From: Anisus vortex
Lineage: Eukaryota > Mollusca > Gastropoda > Planorbidae
NCBI GenBank assembly: GCA_949126835.1
Contig: OX421498.1
Location: 32,540,000 to 32,603,999, forward strand
DNA: 64,000 nt
Direction: 5' to 3'
Shown: positions 37,147-48,500 of the stretch, one piece after another
How positions within the stretch are numbered: the stretch's first letter is position 1
Layout: every line of letters begins with the position of its first letter
Position numbers and translations under genes: made by a program
Notes under the pieces: generated by a model
Told to the model about the DNA's origin: nothing
Database searches by the model: none
Seen by the model: only the letters and a program-made list of their open reading frames with translations

Positions 37147-38245
37147 GGGCTCAAGAGAGGATGTTGAGCACAAGGGTGGATGGTGGGCTCAAGTGTGGAT
37201 GGTGAGCACAAGTGTGGATGGTGAGCACAAGGGTGGATGGTGAGCACAAGTGTGGATGGTGAGCACAAGTGTGGATGGTGAGCACAAGTGTGGATGGTGA
37301 GCACAAGTGTGGATGGTGAGCACAAGGGTGGATGGTGGGTTCATGGGTGGATGGTGGGCACAAGGGTGGATGGTGAGCACAAGTGTGGATGGTGAGCACA
37401 AGTGTGGATGGTGAGTACAAGTGTGGATGGTGAGCACAAGTGTGGATGGTGAGCACAAGTGTGGATGGTGAGCACAAGTGTGGATGGTGAGCACAAGTGT
37501 GGATGGTGAGCACAAGTGTGGATGGTGAGCACAAGTGTGGATGGTGAGCACAACTGTGGATGGTGAGCACAAGGGTGGATGGTGGGCTCAAGAGAGGATG
37601 GTGAGCACAAGTGTGGATGGTGAGCACAAGTGTGGATGGTGAGCACAAGTGTGGATGGTGAGCACAAGGGTGGATGGTGGGCTCAAGAGAGGATGGTGGG
37701 CTCAAGTGTGGATGGTGAGCACAAGTGTGGATGGTGAGCACAAGTGTGGATGGTGAGCACAAGTGTGGATGGTGAGCACAAGTGTGGATGGTGAGCACAA
37801 GTGTGGATGGTGAGCACAAGTGTGGATGGTGAGCACAAGTGTGGATGGTGAGCACAAGGGTGGATGGTGGGCTCAAGAGAGGATGGTGAGCACAAGTGTG
37901 GATGGTGAGCACAAGTGTGGATGGTGAGCACAAGTGTGGATGGTGAGCACAAGGGTGGATGGTGGGTTCAAGAGAGGATGGTGGGCTCAAGTGTGGATGG
38001 TGAGCACAAGTGTGGATGGTGAGCACAAGTGTGGATGGTGAGCACAAGTGTGGATGGTGAGCACAAGTGTGGATGGTGAGCACAAGTGTGGATGGTGAGC
38101 ACAAGTGTGGATGGTGAGCACAAGTGTGGATGGTGAGCACAAGTGTGGATGGTGAGCACAAGTGTGGATGGTGAGCACAAGTGTGGATGGTGGGCTCAAG
38201 AGAGGATGGTGGGCTCAAGGGTGGATGGTGGGCACAGTGGTGGAG
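37147..38245. repeat. 19-bp satellite with 285-bp higher-order repeat
   Basis: About 57 copies of GATGGTGAGCACAAGTGTG. Variant units with GGGCTCAAGAGAGGATGG mark a higher-order period: 37585 to 37870 and 37680 to 37965 are both 285 bp (15 x 19). The 355-codon minus frame is open because the 57-bp triple unit lacks stops. Confidence 0.95.
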
Positions 38246-39164
38246 GACAAATGAGGACGTGGCCAGTGGCCATAAGATGGGGTGGATTGGGTAGATTGCC
38301 CAAATAAAAGGGTTGTGGGCTAATAATAGAGCGTGGTGAATATAAAGAAGGGGAGGGGCCCCAGGTTTTCTTGACTTGATCTAGGATTACGACGTGACGG
38401 TCTTGGAAGTCCCACGTGACGTTGAAAATAGAGAGATCGTTGCCCAATAGTTTAGTTACATTTAAAGTCATAATCTAACAACGAAGACTAGGACTGGTAG
38501 CACTGAAATAATCCAATATTTTCCTTTTCAACTCCAATACTTTGTAGGCCTAAACTCTAGCGATGCAAGTTCGTAACTACAAGAGCGTAATTTTTTTTTC
38601 AGAAAAATTAGCTTACTTTTTCTTTATGATCCTTCATTCATAACTTGAAAATCACAATAAAAATCTTTTCTTTTACATTTTTTATTTCTTTTATTTCAAC
38701 CTGACCTAACTAAAAAAAAAACGTAATAAGATAATAGGCCTAGACGTATATAGGCCTATATATTTTTAAAAAGGACTATTGACCTAGATTTTAGGTGGGG
38801 ACTCACAAGATAACGGTCTTTTTAACTTCCGTAACTGTCATCTGGCTTATCGCCATTGACATTTAAAAAACTCCGGCGTCTAATATTTGCACATTGAAAA
38901 GGTAAAGGGTTGTAGATGTGATAAATATTCTAACTCAGACTATAGCTTTTTTTTTTTAAATATTTTTTTAGAAAACACCAACAACAATACATTAGTTTTT
39001 ATCAGTAAGCAGTTAAAGGCAACTTTAATACAAGTAAACAATTAGGCCTATACACATGGCTAATTTATTATCGAGATATTTAGTCCCCCATACTTCACCT
39101 ACAGAATATAAGAAATTTAATACAAAGTTATAAGGCATAGAATAGTATTAAAAAAAACAGCAAC
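38246..39164. other. Intergenic, nothing recognised
   Basis: AT-rich from 38500 onward. No gene, no clear repeat. Confidence 0.45.
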
Positions 39165-39272
39165 GTAAAAGTACCCGTCGTACCGAATTGATCCATAGGT
39201 CCGATGAAACAGCGTTCACCAGTTTCTGTGGCCACGGCATCCTAGGTGATTGTGTGACCAGCACTATGCAAT
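39165..39272 (-). mobile_element. SINE family 1, truncated
   Basis: Has the 3'-end block (GATCCATAGGTCCGATGAAAC ... CACCAGTTTCTGTGGCCACG) and stops before the head. Confidence 0.7.
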
Positions 39273-39705
39273 ATTTTTAGTCTTCTTTACACTTAGTACA
39301 ATCACTACTACAGGCATTGTGTTTTTTTTATGTTATTACATTGTTATTATAGTTGTTTTTTTATTTTTTTTAGACCATTAAAACACATGGAAAATTTATA
39401 GTAAGTACCTAGGGAGCGAACTGTTTTAAAAAAATAACGTTTAGAACTAGTTTTTGTATAAAAAAAAATAATAAATTAGGCTTATAATTCTTACTGTTGG
39501 CTATTCAAGCTATTGCTTAACTTAGCCCTAGATCGCTCGTCTTGATTAATAAAAAGGCAAATATAATTCTAGATATTCTTTTATGTTTGATAGAGATAGA
39601 GGCCAGAGGCATCTTAATGAATATAAAAACCATAGTCATAGCAGAGATGATAAACTTTAAAAAAGAAATTTTTTTATAGGAATATATATGTCGTATAGTA
39701 TAGTA

Positions 39706-39911
39706 TAGAGGTCGGCAACCTTTTGATAATAGCGTGCCAAAGTAGGATTTCTAATTCATCCAGCGTGCCAACAGCTTAAAATCCATGCTGCTCTATCAGT
39801 CAATTTCTCGTAGAAGAGGCCTGAATTGACTTTTTGGGGGTCTTCCGCGTGCCATTTAAAATCGCCTTGCGTGCCAAGTCTGGCACGCGGGCCATAGGTT
39901 GCCGATCCTTG
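39706..39911. mobile_element. 206-bp non-autonomous hAT with perfect TSD
   Basis: Ends TAGAGGTCGGCAACC and GGTTGCCGATCCTTG, flanked by GTATAGTA (39698-39705 and 39912-39919). Internal GCGTGCCA and TGGCACGCG words match the other small hAT elements. It lies 36 bp from the Gypsy LTR. Confidence 0.9.
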
Positions 39912-40130
39912 GTATAGTAGGTCTGTGACCGTATGCCGTATGCCAGCTGTAGTGTCCTACGTGTTTACAATGTACTGTGTGTGTATAAAGACTCAGTGGT
40001 CAGTATTGTTGTGTTTCGTCGTGCTGTAAAATCACGTGCTACCCTGGCCGCTGTGTAACTTGTCCCAAATAAAGTTTAGATCTAGTTAATGTTCAACAAC
40101 TGAACAATGATGTTTTAATTTTTTCTTTAA

Positions 40131-40563
40131 AAGACCAAGTGAAGAGTTTTTTTTTATCAAAATTGAGTTAACATTAGATTTTGATAGTAAATAGTGTATT
40201 CAGTATCCGAATGTTAATAAAAATCATTTAAACAAAATATCAAAGATTAATTTTAAGTAATTAGTTCAATATTTGCACTTAAATGTGTGTGCTTTTTGGA
40301 GGACAAATCCAAATCTCGTAGCCATTTGAGATTATTTTATTTCTGGCAACATAGGAAAGTGAAGTAAGAGAAAGAATTTAGACTAGGAAAAATGAATATT
40401 GTCACGTGTTTTGAATCTTTTCCCGGTCCTTTTTTTAAACAAAATGGTTAAATATAGATTTATAGCGTCGAGTTTTGTTTATTTATTTTCTTTCTCAAAC
40501 GTCACTGCCGTATGAGACTATTTCAAATCTCGTTCCTTTGAGAAAAACCTCTTCACTTGGTCT
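40131..40563. mobile_element. TTAA-flanked MITE inside the Gypsy 5' LTR
   Basis: Inverted ends AAGACCAAGTGAAGAG and CTCTTCACTTGGTCT with TTAA at 40127-40130 and 40564-40567. It interrupts the LTR between text that is continuous in the 3' LTR. TTAA suggests piggyBac-type or similar mobilisation. No ORF. Confidence 0.7.
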
Positions 40564-41189
40564 TTAAAGACACTACACCACAAATGGCGACGAGGATGAT
40601 CTAGAATCGGTGAATTCTCTGTACAGTATTCACTTCACAACTATCTTTATTTGCAAATTATTTCTTTACAAGCTACAAACTTTATTAACAGTGTAAATCA
40701 CAATGGCCTGCAATTGTATAAGCTTGACGATCTTTGACAAATTTTCACTCCACGCAAATAACCACAACGGCGGTGAAAGTTGGTCAAAGAGCAGTGAAGA
40801 TGACGAGGGATAATTAACCCTCTGTACCTCGTTCACTAAGTATTTCCGAGCAAGGAAAAACATTGATTTTGAAAAAAAAAAGATTCCATATGGCCAGACA
40901 GTAATCGAATATTCTTTTTTTTCTAGTCAGCCATTAGGCTTTGGAACACCCTGGACCAGGCCTCCATCACTGCCCCTACTGAGTACATTAATTTTAATTT
41001 TCTGACATTTCCGTGCATTTCAAAATCTATGACCAGCGGAGAATTTTCAGACGCGACCCAGAGTGACCCCACATTGAAATCAGTGATTACTAGCACTACA
41101 AATCAATGATTAGCACATTCCACAAGACCTTCGAGTCGATGTATCGACATTTCAAGCCTTTAAGAACATTCGCGATCTCGCATATAATG

Positions 41190-41425
41190 ACGTCCACCAT
41201 TTAGTTCTTCGTGGACCTAAGATAGTTGTTCCAAAGAGCTTACAGCATCGAGCGCTTGACATTGCTCACGAGGGACACAAAGGCATCAATAAAATATTAA
41301 GCCGTCTGTCCGGCAGGAACTACCATACAATCCCTCACAGCACGCCAGGCGTCAGCCCAGCAGAAACATTATTTGGTCGTCGAATCAAAGTCAAACTTCC
41401 AGAGATGCCTATCCAAAATGAGTAG
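41190..41425 (+). pseudogene. Gypsy integrase zinc-binding scrap (copy A)
   Basis: Encodes HHLVLRGPKIVVPKSLQHRA and a HEGHKGINKILSRL segment (integrase zinc-binding region), then jumps directly to a P-H-S-T-P-G-V-S-P-A-E-T-L-F-G segment from the far end of the integrase. The catalytic core between is missing. The same fusion exists in copy B. Confidence 0.75.
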
Positions 41426-42871
41426 GGTCCGGTCGGAGGATAGAATTTGTAACAATGCTCGGCGAAACAAGAGGAGAATTAAGGAGTACTCGGATAGCAA
41501 ACACTGAGATTCCATTCCTGACATTCCTGTGTAGCCAGCGTAGGCGACACAGTTTTATCTTTCCAGCGTCGTCAAAACAAACTAATGACACACTATTCAC
41601 CCAGACCACTCCTCGTTAAAGAATGCAAAAGTTCCATGATTACAGCCAGTGACTGGGAACATTACATAACAAGAAACTTTTAAAGATTCCTAGACTAGTT
41701 ATCCGTTGAATGCCTATGACGAGGACTTTCGCTATGACACCCCGAGCATCCAAACACCTTTTGTCTGAGAATACTCTCAGAATACTAACCAGTAGCACAC
41801 CACCAGTAACACACCACCAGTATCAACCATGCCGCAAGAAGGAAAAGCACGCGGTTTTGAACCCAGGAAGTCTAACCGTCCTCGCAAACGACGAGCGTAT
41901 TTAGCGGACTACGTCAGTTGATTAATTGACTATGTATAAATAGTGTACCATGTTATGAATGTTGAATGTCAGTTGCTGTTTACAGTGTCGCATTTATGGC
42001 GTTCGTGTATCAAGTTAAGGTGAGGGGGTGTAGTCCTACGTGCTTACAATGTACTGTGTATGCCAAGGTTCAGTAGTCACTGGTCAGGATTGTTCGTTTT
42101 CGTCTTGCTGTATGATCACGTACTACCCTGTGTAACTTGATCCAATAAAGTTTAGTTAAATGTTCAATAGCTAAATTGTGATGTTGTGTTTTTCTTTCAA
42201 GACACTACTCTACATCGGCGTATGTTTTAACGGTATGTGGTCAATATTAAATATGATAGGCTTATAGATATTCATATTGTCATTGTGCATGAAATATTAC
42301 TCGATAATATAACTAAAAACTCATGGAAGAAAACACACATCAATTTGCAAATATATCAAATATATAGCATAGCCTACCTTCATATTCGCTTAATCATTTT
42401 ATGCAATCGGTTAATTTAATCACCGCTTTTCTATAAATCAAATAAATTATACGACTATGATACTATATCACATAATGTTGTTATTATATTCAAAAGTTAA
42501 TATAAGCCTAAGTCAGGCCTAGATGATCTAGATCTATATTATATGTAGTGTTAAAGAGTCGTGCTAAGCAATAATTATAGGCCTATACCTATATTAAATA
42601 TATGTTGGCCTTATTTCTCTGTAGACCTAAAGCTATACATAACATTATGCCCTTATGTATTATGTTACCGGCAAAGTGTGAAATTCCGGCATTCTATAGA
42701 ATGCCTAGGAAATGTATAGAATGCCTGATGGTTTTAGGCAAAGTATGATATATCAGTTTATGTAAAAATTGTGCATACTTTTCCTAGGCATGATATAGAA
42801 TGACAAATATCGTTTAGGCAAAGTTTCAGAAGAACACAACAAAAGCCTTTATTGATAATTACATATTTTAA

Positions 42872-43200
42872 AGCAAGAACAAATGAAGAACTGTACACTC
42901 TGTACGAGGATCCAATGGTGGTAGCTGAGATAAAGAAGGGCAGATTGAGGTGGGAAGGCCACTTGGAAAGAATGACAGACGGCAGAGCAGCCAGAACAGT
43001 ACATCACCAGAGACCAAGAGGAAAGAGGCTTAAGGGCAGACCAAGACAAAGATGGCTCGAAGCTATAGAGTCAGATCTACAAAATCTTGGTGTGCGGGCT
43101 TTGCGAAGGAAGGCCCGGGATAGGCCCGAATGGAAGGAGGTGGCGAAGCAGGCCAAAGCCCTACATGGGCTTTAGCGCCATAGGGATGGATGGATGGACG
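42872..43200 (+). mobile_element. 5'-truncated LINE 3' end
   Basis: Encodes a good reverse-transcriptase C-terminus: RTNEELYTLYEDPMVVAEIK, GRLRWEGHLERM, GRPRQRWLEAIESDLQNLG, ending AKALHGL and a stop, then a GGATGGATGGATGG tail. Open and little decayed, so probably recent. Confidence 0.9.
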
Positions 43201-43299
43201 TATTTTAAAGTGGAAGGAATACAAAATAAAGCATATGATGTTCATACCAGAAAAAACAAGGACAGAAGAGCTGAGATTGAAGTATTTGATACAACAGCC

Positions 43300-43503
43300 A
43301 ATAGTCCCGAGTCCCGTGGTTCTTTCTTTATTTCCATCGTCCACTAATTTTTGGTAACAAGTTTCGGTTAAAAAAACGCAGTTTTTATCAGCATTGGCTC
43401 TTACTTTAGATAACTCATCGTAGAACCGACGTTGCATGTCAACATGGCGTGATTCCTGTCCTGGCACTACATTCCCTTCCGACATGGTCACACAGCAATC
43501 CAA
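43300..43503 (-). pseudogene. N-terminal fragment of an unassigned transposase-like ORF
   Basis: From the methionine at 43485 it reads RFYDELSKVRANADKNCVFL then TETCYQKLVDDGNKE, loosely like the N-terminal region of KRBA2/SCAND3-like (Ginger-type) proteins that I recall. No integrase core follows. Low certainty; it may simply be an unrelated ORF in the TIR element. Confidence 0.2.
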
Positions 43504-43912
43504 GGAGAAACGTTACTGGAGAACGTCTGTGGAATCTCAGCCAGATGATTTACACTGACGTCGTGAGAAGAATTATGGCAATATTGTCTGTGATGTGGGA
43601 GTGGAACCTCGTACCGGCAATACGCTGTCTTACAATAACGTTCAACACTCACGTGCTTCCATCGCCATCTTCAAACAACGACCCAAGCGCCACCGCATCA
43701 AACAACGACCCAACCGCCACCGCCAACATCAGTGGCGGGAAAATGGCGGGATAGGCATTACATACTTTGCCGCACGGCAACTAGGCATTCTATAGAATGC
43801 CTAGGCATTGAATGAAGTGGCAATCATTTCATACTTTGCCTAAAACCATCAGGCATTCTATACATTTCCTAGGCATTCTATAGAATGCCGGATTTCACAC
43901 ATTGACGGTAAC

Positions 43913-44750
43913 ATATATATGGCATACAGAATATAGGTCATATTTATATAAGCAAAGGCCCTTTTTTTCTATATTTAATATTATGGCTTACAGCTTAATA
44001 GCCTTATAGTTTAGGCATATAGTAAATAGTTTCAGTTTAGTCTATAGACTATAATAGGCCTACTATAGTATAGTAGTATAGTTAACTATATGGTAGGCCG
44101 ATTCGATAGGCCTATACTATATTGAATAATAGGGCCTATGTCCTATATATTTATAATTTATATAGACCTATATAGCTATGCTTATACTGCTATCGCTCTA
44201 GCAGGCTCTAGTCTAGGTTAAGTAAGAAAAAAACTAAATTACAAAACGATTTATATTGCAACATATAAAAAACTTAATGCAAAATAAGTGTTGAGACTTC
44301 TACACAAACAAAGCTTTATAACTTTATAAAATGCTATTTGTTGTAGCCGTTGTTTATTAGGCTAAGACTAGTTACTGACACAGCGATCGCTTGACTGGGT
44401 AGCCTAAACATAGATGCTGTAAGCCTAGAATGTACAGTAGTTTTTTAGGTGTACAAACTGCTTCAAAATGTTTTTTAATAAGTTCAGTTCGCTCCCTGGT
44501 TTCTCGGTATAAAGTTTTTATGAAGTAATTAAAAAGTAATATAATTACGCCTAAAAACCACCAGGCCCCCAGTTGAATAAAAAAGTCGAAGAAGGCTTCG
44601 TTTATACTTCCTGCCCCCGACTCACGGCGCATGCGCCAAATTTGACCCCTTTGTTGGAATAATAAAAAAAAAAAAAAGGTCTAAAATAATTTGTTGAATT
44701 CTTAACTCATTAAACCCGATCGACTGTCCACTTTAACGATCGGCCGCTAC
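43913..44750. other. Intergenic, nothing recognised
   Basis: AT-rich with many TAGGCCTA words. The minus ORF at 44372-44632 has a hydrophobic stretch but no recognisable domain and no supporting exon context. Confidence 0.4.
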
Positions 44751-44870
44751 CAGCCAAAAAGTTATCTCTCTTTAAGTTTCACAGCTATTGCAGCCAAAAA
44801 GTTATCTCTCTTTAAGTTTCACAGCCATTGCAGCCAAAATGTTATCTCTATTTAAGTTTCACAGCTATTG
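44751..44870. repeat. 40-bp tandem repeat, three copies
   Basis: Exact starts at 44751, 44791 and 44831; unit begins CAGCCAAAAAGTTATCTCTC. Copy B of the duplication seems to have one degraded unit near 56636. Confidence 0.9.
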
Positions 44871-44962
44871 ACAAGTCTTAACGATTATGCATGTATAAAA
44901 GGTCGAAGAGAAAAACATTTCCGGTCCTATTCGATCATTTTCTTCGAAACATGTCAGTGTGC

Positions 44963-45018
44963 TATGGCGTTGGTATACTATACACTATACACGATAACTA
45001 CATGGTTGATCCTGCCTG
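44963..45018 (+). pseudogene. 18S rRNA 5'-end scrap, upstream of GT31 copy A
   Basis: ATGGTTGATCCTGCC (start of 18S rRNA) preceded by TATACACTATACACGATAAC, the same leader as the scraps at 50604 and 61413. It breaks off after about 18 bp into a truncated hAT element. Confidence 0.6.
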
Positions 45019-45021
45019 CAA

Positions 45022-45203
45022 CCTACGGCACGCGTGCCAGACTTAGCAAGCAGGGCGATTTTCAAAGGCACGCGGAAGACTCCCAAAATAATAAATCAAG
45101 TCTCTACTTCTAGAACGAGTAGGATGACTTTAAGGCTGTTGGCACACTGAATGAATTAGAAATCCTACTTTGGCACACTGTTATCAAAGGTTGCCGACCC
45201 CTG
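45022..45203. mobile_element. hAT element, left end lost
   Basis: From GCAACCTACGGCACGCGTGC to GGTTGCCGACCCCTG, matching the 206-bp element at 62237-62442. The first ~10 bp are deleted at the junction with the 18S scrap. Confidence 0.75.
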
Positions 45204-45547
45204 GTTTAGTCTATACTTTACAACTAGTTTTTTTTAAATTGTTTTTATTTCTATTGTTGATCTCGACGTTTTCTTTAGACTTTTGTATGGGCATTAAGCG
45301 TCAATATGTCAACTAGTATTTATTAGTAATCGTAGAAATTTTTCCTCATCCTTTTTTGCCAACTCGTGCCCTAATTTCACTGAAGGCCTATAATTTTTTT
45401 TACTAGAATTGGGTATATTGAATAATACAGATGTAAAGTACTTCTATATTTCATTTGATTTACCTTGTTTGTGTGCTGAAAACATATTTTAAAAATATCA
45501 TTGTATTAAATATGATTGTATTAAATATGCTTGTATTTTTGCAGGTT

Positions 45548-48500
45548 ATGGCAGCGTGGAGATTTAGATTTCTCGTGCTCGCAGTTTTCTTGTTTGTTGT
45601 AATAGCAATACTGTTGGTTAACGGCCCTGGGTATGGTCGTCCGGCATTGAGCCATCAAGGCCATCTCACAGAAAAAACGAGTCAATCCATCACAACAGAT
45701 GTCGCGAAAGGCTTCCTCGCAGAAAAAATGACTCAATCCATTACAACAGATCACGCGAAAGACCACGAGAATGTTCTCCCCGCCGCTTCCAAAACGAGTC
45801 AATCCATTACAACAGATCTCGCGAAAGGCCATGAAATTGTTCTCTCCGCCGCTGCTACCAAAGTTGAAAACTCTCTGATGGAGTTACCGCTATCTCAAGC
45901 AAAATTAAGAGGGGAGCCGCCGGATTATTTCAAGCCCCGAGCTGAAGTGGTCAATCCCCTGGTGACTGATTATTCTATCACGCCCAGAGTATGTGACCAA
46001 TCTCAACCTTACCTGCTCATTCTTCAAATGTCCGTACTAGACGACTTCAGTACAAGGGCTGCCGTCAGAAAAACTTGGGCTAGCGTTGCCGAGCGTAACG
46101 CGTGGCCACAGCGCAAGATGAACTCCCTTGTTAAGATGGTTTTTGTCGTGGGTCACAAGGTTGGGAGTCAGGAGGATGTCCGCAACTGGGGACATAATCT
46201 GACCGCCGAGTCTGCGTCCCACGGAGATATTCTGTATATGAACATGAATGACACTTACAGAAACCTGACCCTCAAGGTGCTCTCGTCTTTCTATTGGGCA
46301 AACGTCTCTTGCCCCGGAATGAAATTCGTGACCAAAGCTGACGCGGACACTTTTGTTAATGTTCCGCTGTTGGTTGATACACTGATGTTGGCGGAGGTCA
46401 GGCTCACATATTCCATTGTTGGCTTTGTGTACGGTAGAGAAGCAAGTGCTGTAATGAGAGGTGGACAGTGGGCTGTCAGTGAATCCCAGTTCCCGATGTC
46501 GCTTTATCCAGAATACGCATCAGGTAGGTATGACTTAAGACGATTCTTGAATTTTTTCTTCAGAGCCTAAATAAAATAAAATGCAATAATTATATTTGCT
46601 AATCGATGTTTTTTCTCTTGTATTCTTTCAAAAGTTTGCCTATTAATTTAAATCATTTACCTACTGGTAGATTTTATTGGATTATAAACTCAGACACTTA
46701 ATATTGTATTTTTTTAAAAGTATTTTACCGTGCATTGGTTGCCTCTCCCTATTGTGCACTATTAGCTTATCCTACCGTGCACTGGTTGCCTCTCCCTATC
46801 TTGCACTATCAGCTTATCATACCGTGCACTGGTTGCCTCTCCCTATCTTGCACTATCAGCTTATCCTACTGTGCACTGGTTGCCTCTCCCTATCTGCTGC
46901 TCACAAACTCAATTTGACGATCCCGCGGACAAAACTCGTGACAGCTGGTCAGCGGGCCTTCACCTACTCCGGCCCCTCCGCATGGAACACCCTGCCACTC
47001 CAGCTGCGACAAAGCTCGAACTTTTACATTTTCAAGACCGGACTCAAGACTCACCTGTTTATTATTGACTCCTAGCCCACTTACATTTTTAAACATTTGT
47101 CTGTTATTGTTATCATCGTTAATTGTAATTGTAATTGTAATTGTAGATGTAATTGTTAAGCGCATAGAACTGATTGCGGGATATGCGCTATATAAGCTTC
47201 ATTATTATTATTATTATTATCTTGCACTATCAGCTTATCCTACCGTGCACTGGTTGCCTCTCCCTATTGTGCACTATTCGCGTATCCTACCGTGCATTGG
47301 TTGCCTCTCCCTATTGTGCAGTGGTGCACTATCAGCTTATCCTACCGTGCACTGGTTGCCTCTCCCTATTGTGCACTATCAGCTTATCCTACCGTGCATT
47401 GGTTGCCTCTCCCTATTGTGCACTATCAGCTTATCCTACCGTGCACTGGTTGCCTCTCCCTATCTTGCACTATTAGCGTATCCTACCGTGCACTGGTTGC
47501 CTCTGCATATTGTGCACTATCAGCTTATCCTACTGTGCACTGGTTGCCTCTCCCTATTGTGCACTATTAGCGTATCCTACCGTGCATTGGTTGCCTCTCC
47601 CTATTGTGCAGTGGTGCACTATCAGCTTATCCTACCGTGCACTGGTTGCCTCTCCCTATCTTGCACTATCAGCTTATCCTACCGTGCACTGGTTGCCTCT
47701 GCATATTGTGCACTATTAGCTTATCCTACCGTGCACTGGTTGCCTCTCCCTATCTTGCACTATTAGCGTATCCTACCGTGCACTGGTTGCCTCTCCCTAT
47801 TGTGCACTATCAGCTTATCCTACCGTGCACTGGTTGCCTCTCCCTATCTTGCACTATTAGCGTATCCTACCGTGCACTGGTTGCCTCTCCCTATTGTGCA
47901 CTATCAGCTTATCCTACCGTGCACTGGTTGCCTCTCCCTATCTTGCACTATCAGCTTATCCTACCGTGCACTGGTTGCCTCTCCCTATTGTGCACTATCA
48001 GCTTATCCTACCGTGCACTGGTTGCCTCTCCCTATTGTGCACTATCAGCTTATCCTACCGTGCACTGGTTGCCTCTCCCTATCTTGCACTATCAGCTTAT
48101 CCTACCGTGCACTGGTTGCCTCTCCCTATTGTGCACTATCAGCTTATCCTACCGTGCACTGGTTGCCTCTCCCTATTGTGCACTATCAGCTTATCCTACC
48201 GTGCACTGGTTGCCTCTCCCTATTGTGCACTATCATCTTATCCTACCGTGCACTGGTTGCCTCTCCCTATTGTGCACTATCAGCTTATCCTACCGTGCAC
48301 TGGTTGCCTCTCCCTATTGTGCACTATCAGCTAATCCTACTGTGCACTGGTTGCCTCTCCCTATTGTGCACTATCAGCTTATCATACCGTGCAATGGTTG
48401 CCTCTCCCTATTGTGCACTATCAGCTTATCATACCGTGCACTGGTTGCCTCTCCCTTTTGTGCACTTTCAGCTTATCCTACCGTGCACTGGTTGCATCTC

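Larger units (their letters stand above)
39948..42214 (+). mobile_element. Gypsy/Ty3-type LTR retrotransposon relic (copy A)
   Basis: 5' LTR 39948-40582 (enlarged by an inserted 433-bp element) and 3' LTR 42029-42214 share CCTACGTG, CAATGTACTGTGT, ATAAAGTTTAG and GACACTAC. Just after the 5' LTR is TGGCGACGAGGAT, whose complement ends in CCA like a tRNA primer site; a purine tract AAGGTGAGGGGG precedes the 3' LTR. Only a fragment of pol is left. Sequence to about 42480 beyond the LTR is also shared with copy B. Confidence 0.85.
42664..43912. mobile_element. DNA transposon with ~84-bp terminal inverted repeats
   Basis: The first ~84 bp (GTTACCGGCAAAGTGTGAAA on) match the reverse complement of the last ~84 with few changes. 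Within them is the 20-bp palindrome AGGCATTCTATAGAATGCCT, repeated again internally at about 43790-43807, plus TTTAGGCAAAGTATGA words. The interior holds a LINE insertion (42872-43200) and a minus-strand reading frame (43063-43503). Superfamily uncertain; no clear target duplication. Confidence 0.75.

Noticed and set aside
37151..38218. 355-codon minus-strand open frame (repeated HTCAHHPHLCSPSTLVLTI)
   Set aside because: It is the 19-bp satellite read as protein; all three frames of that strand stay open because the unit lacks stops. No start context, no domain.
43087..43347. 86-codon + strand frame
   Set aside because: It is an out-of-frame shadow of the LINE reverse-transcriptase end.
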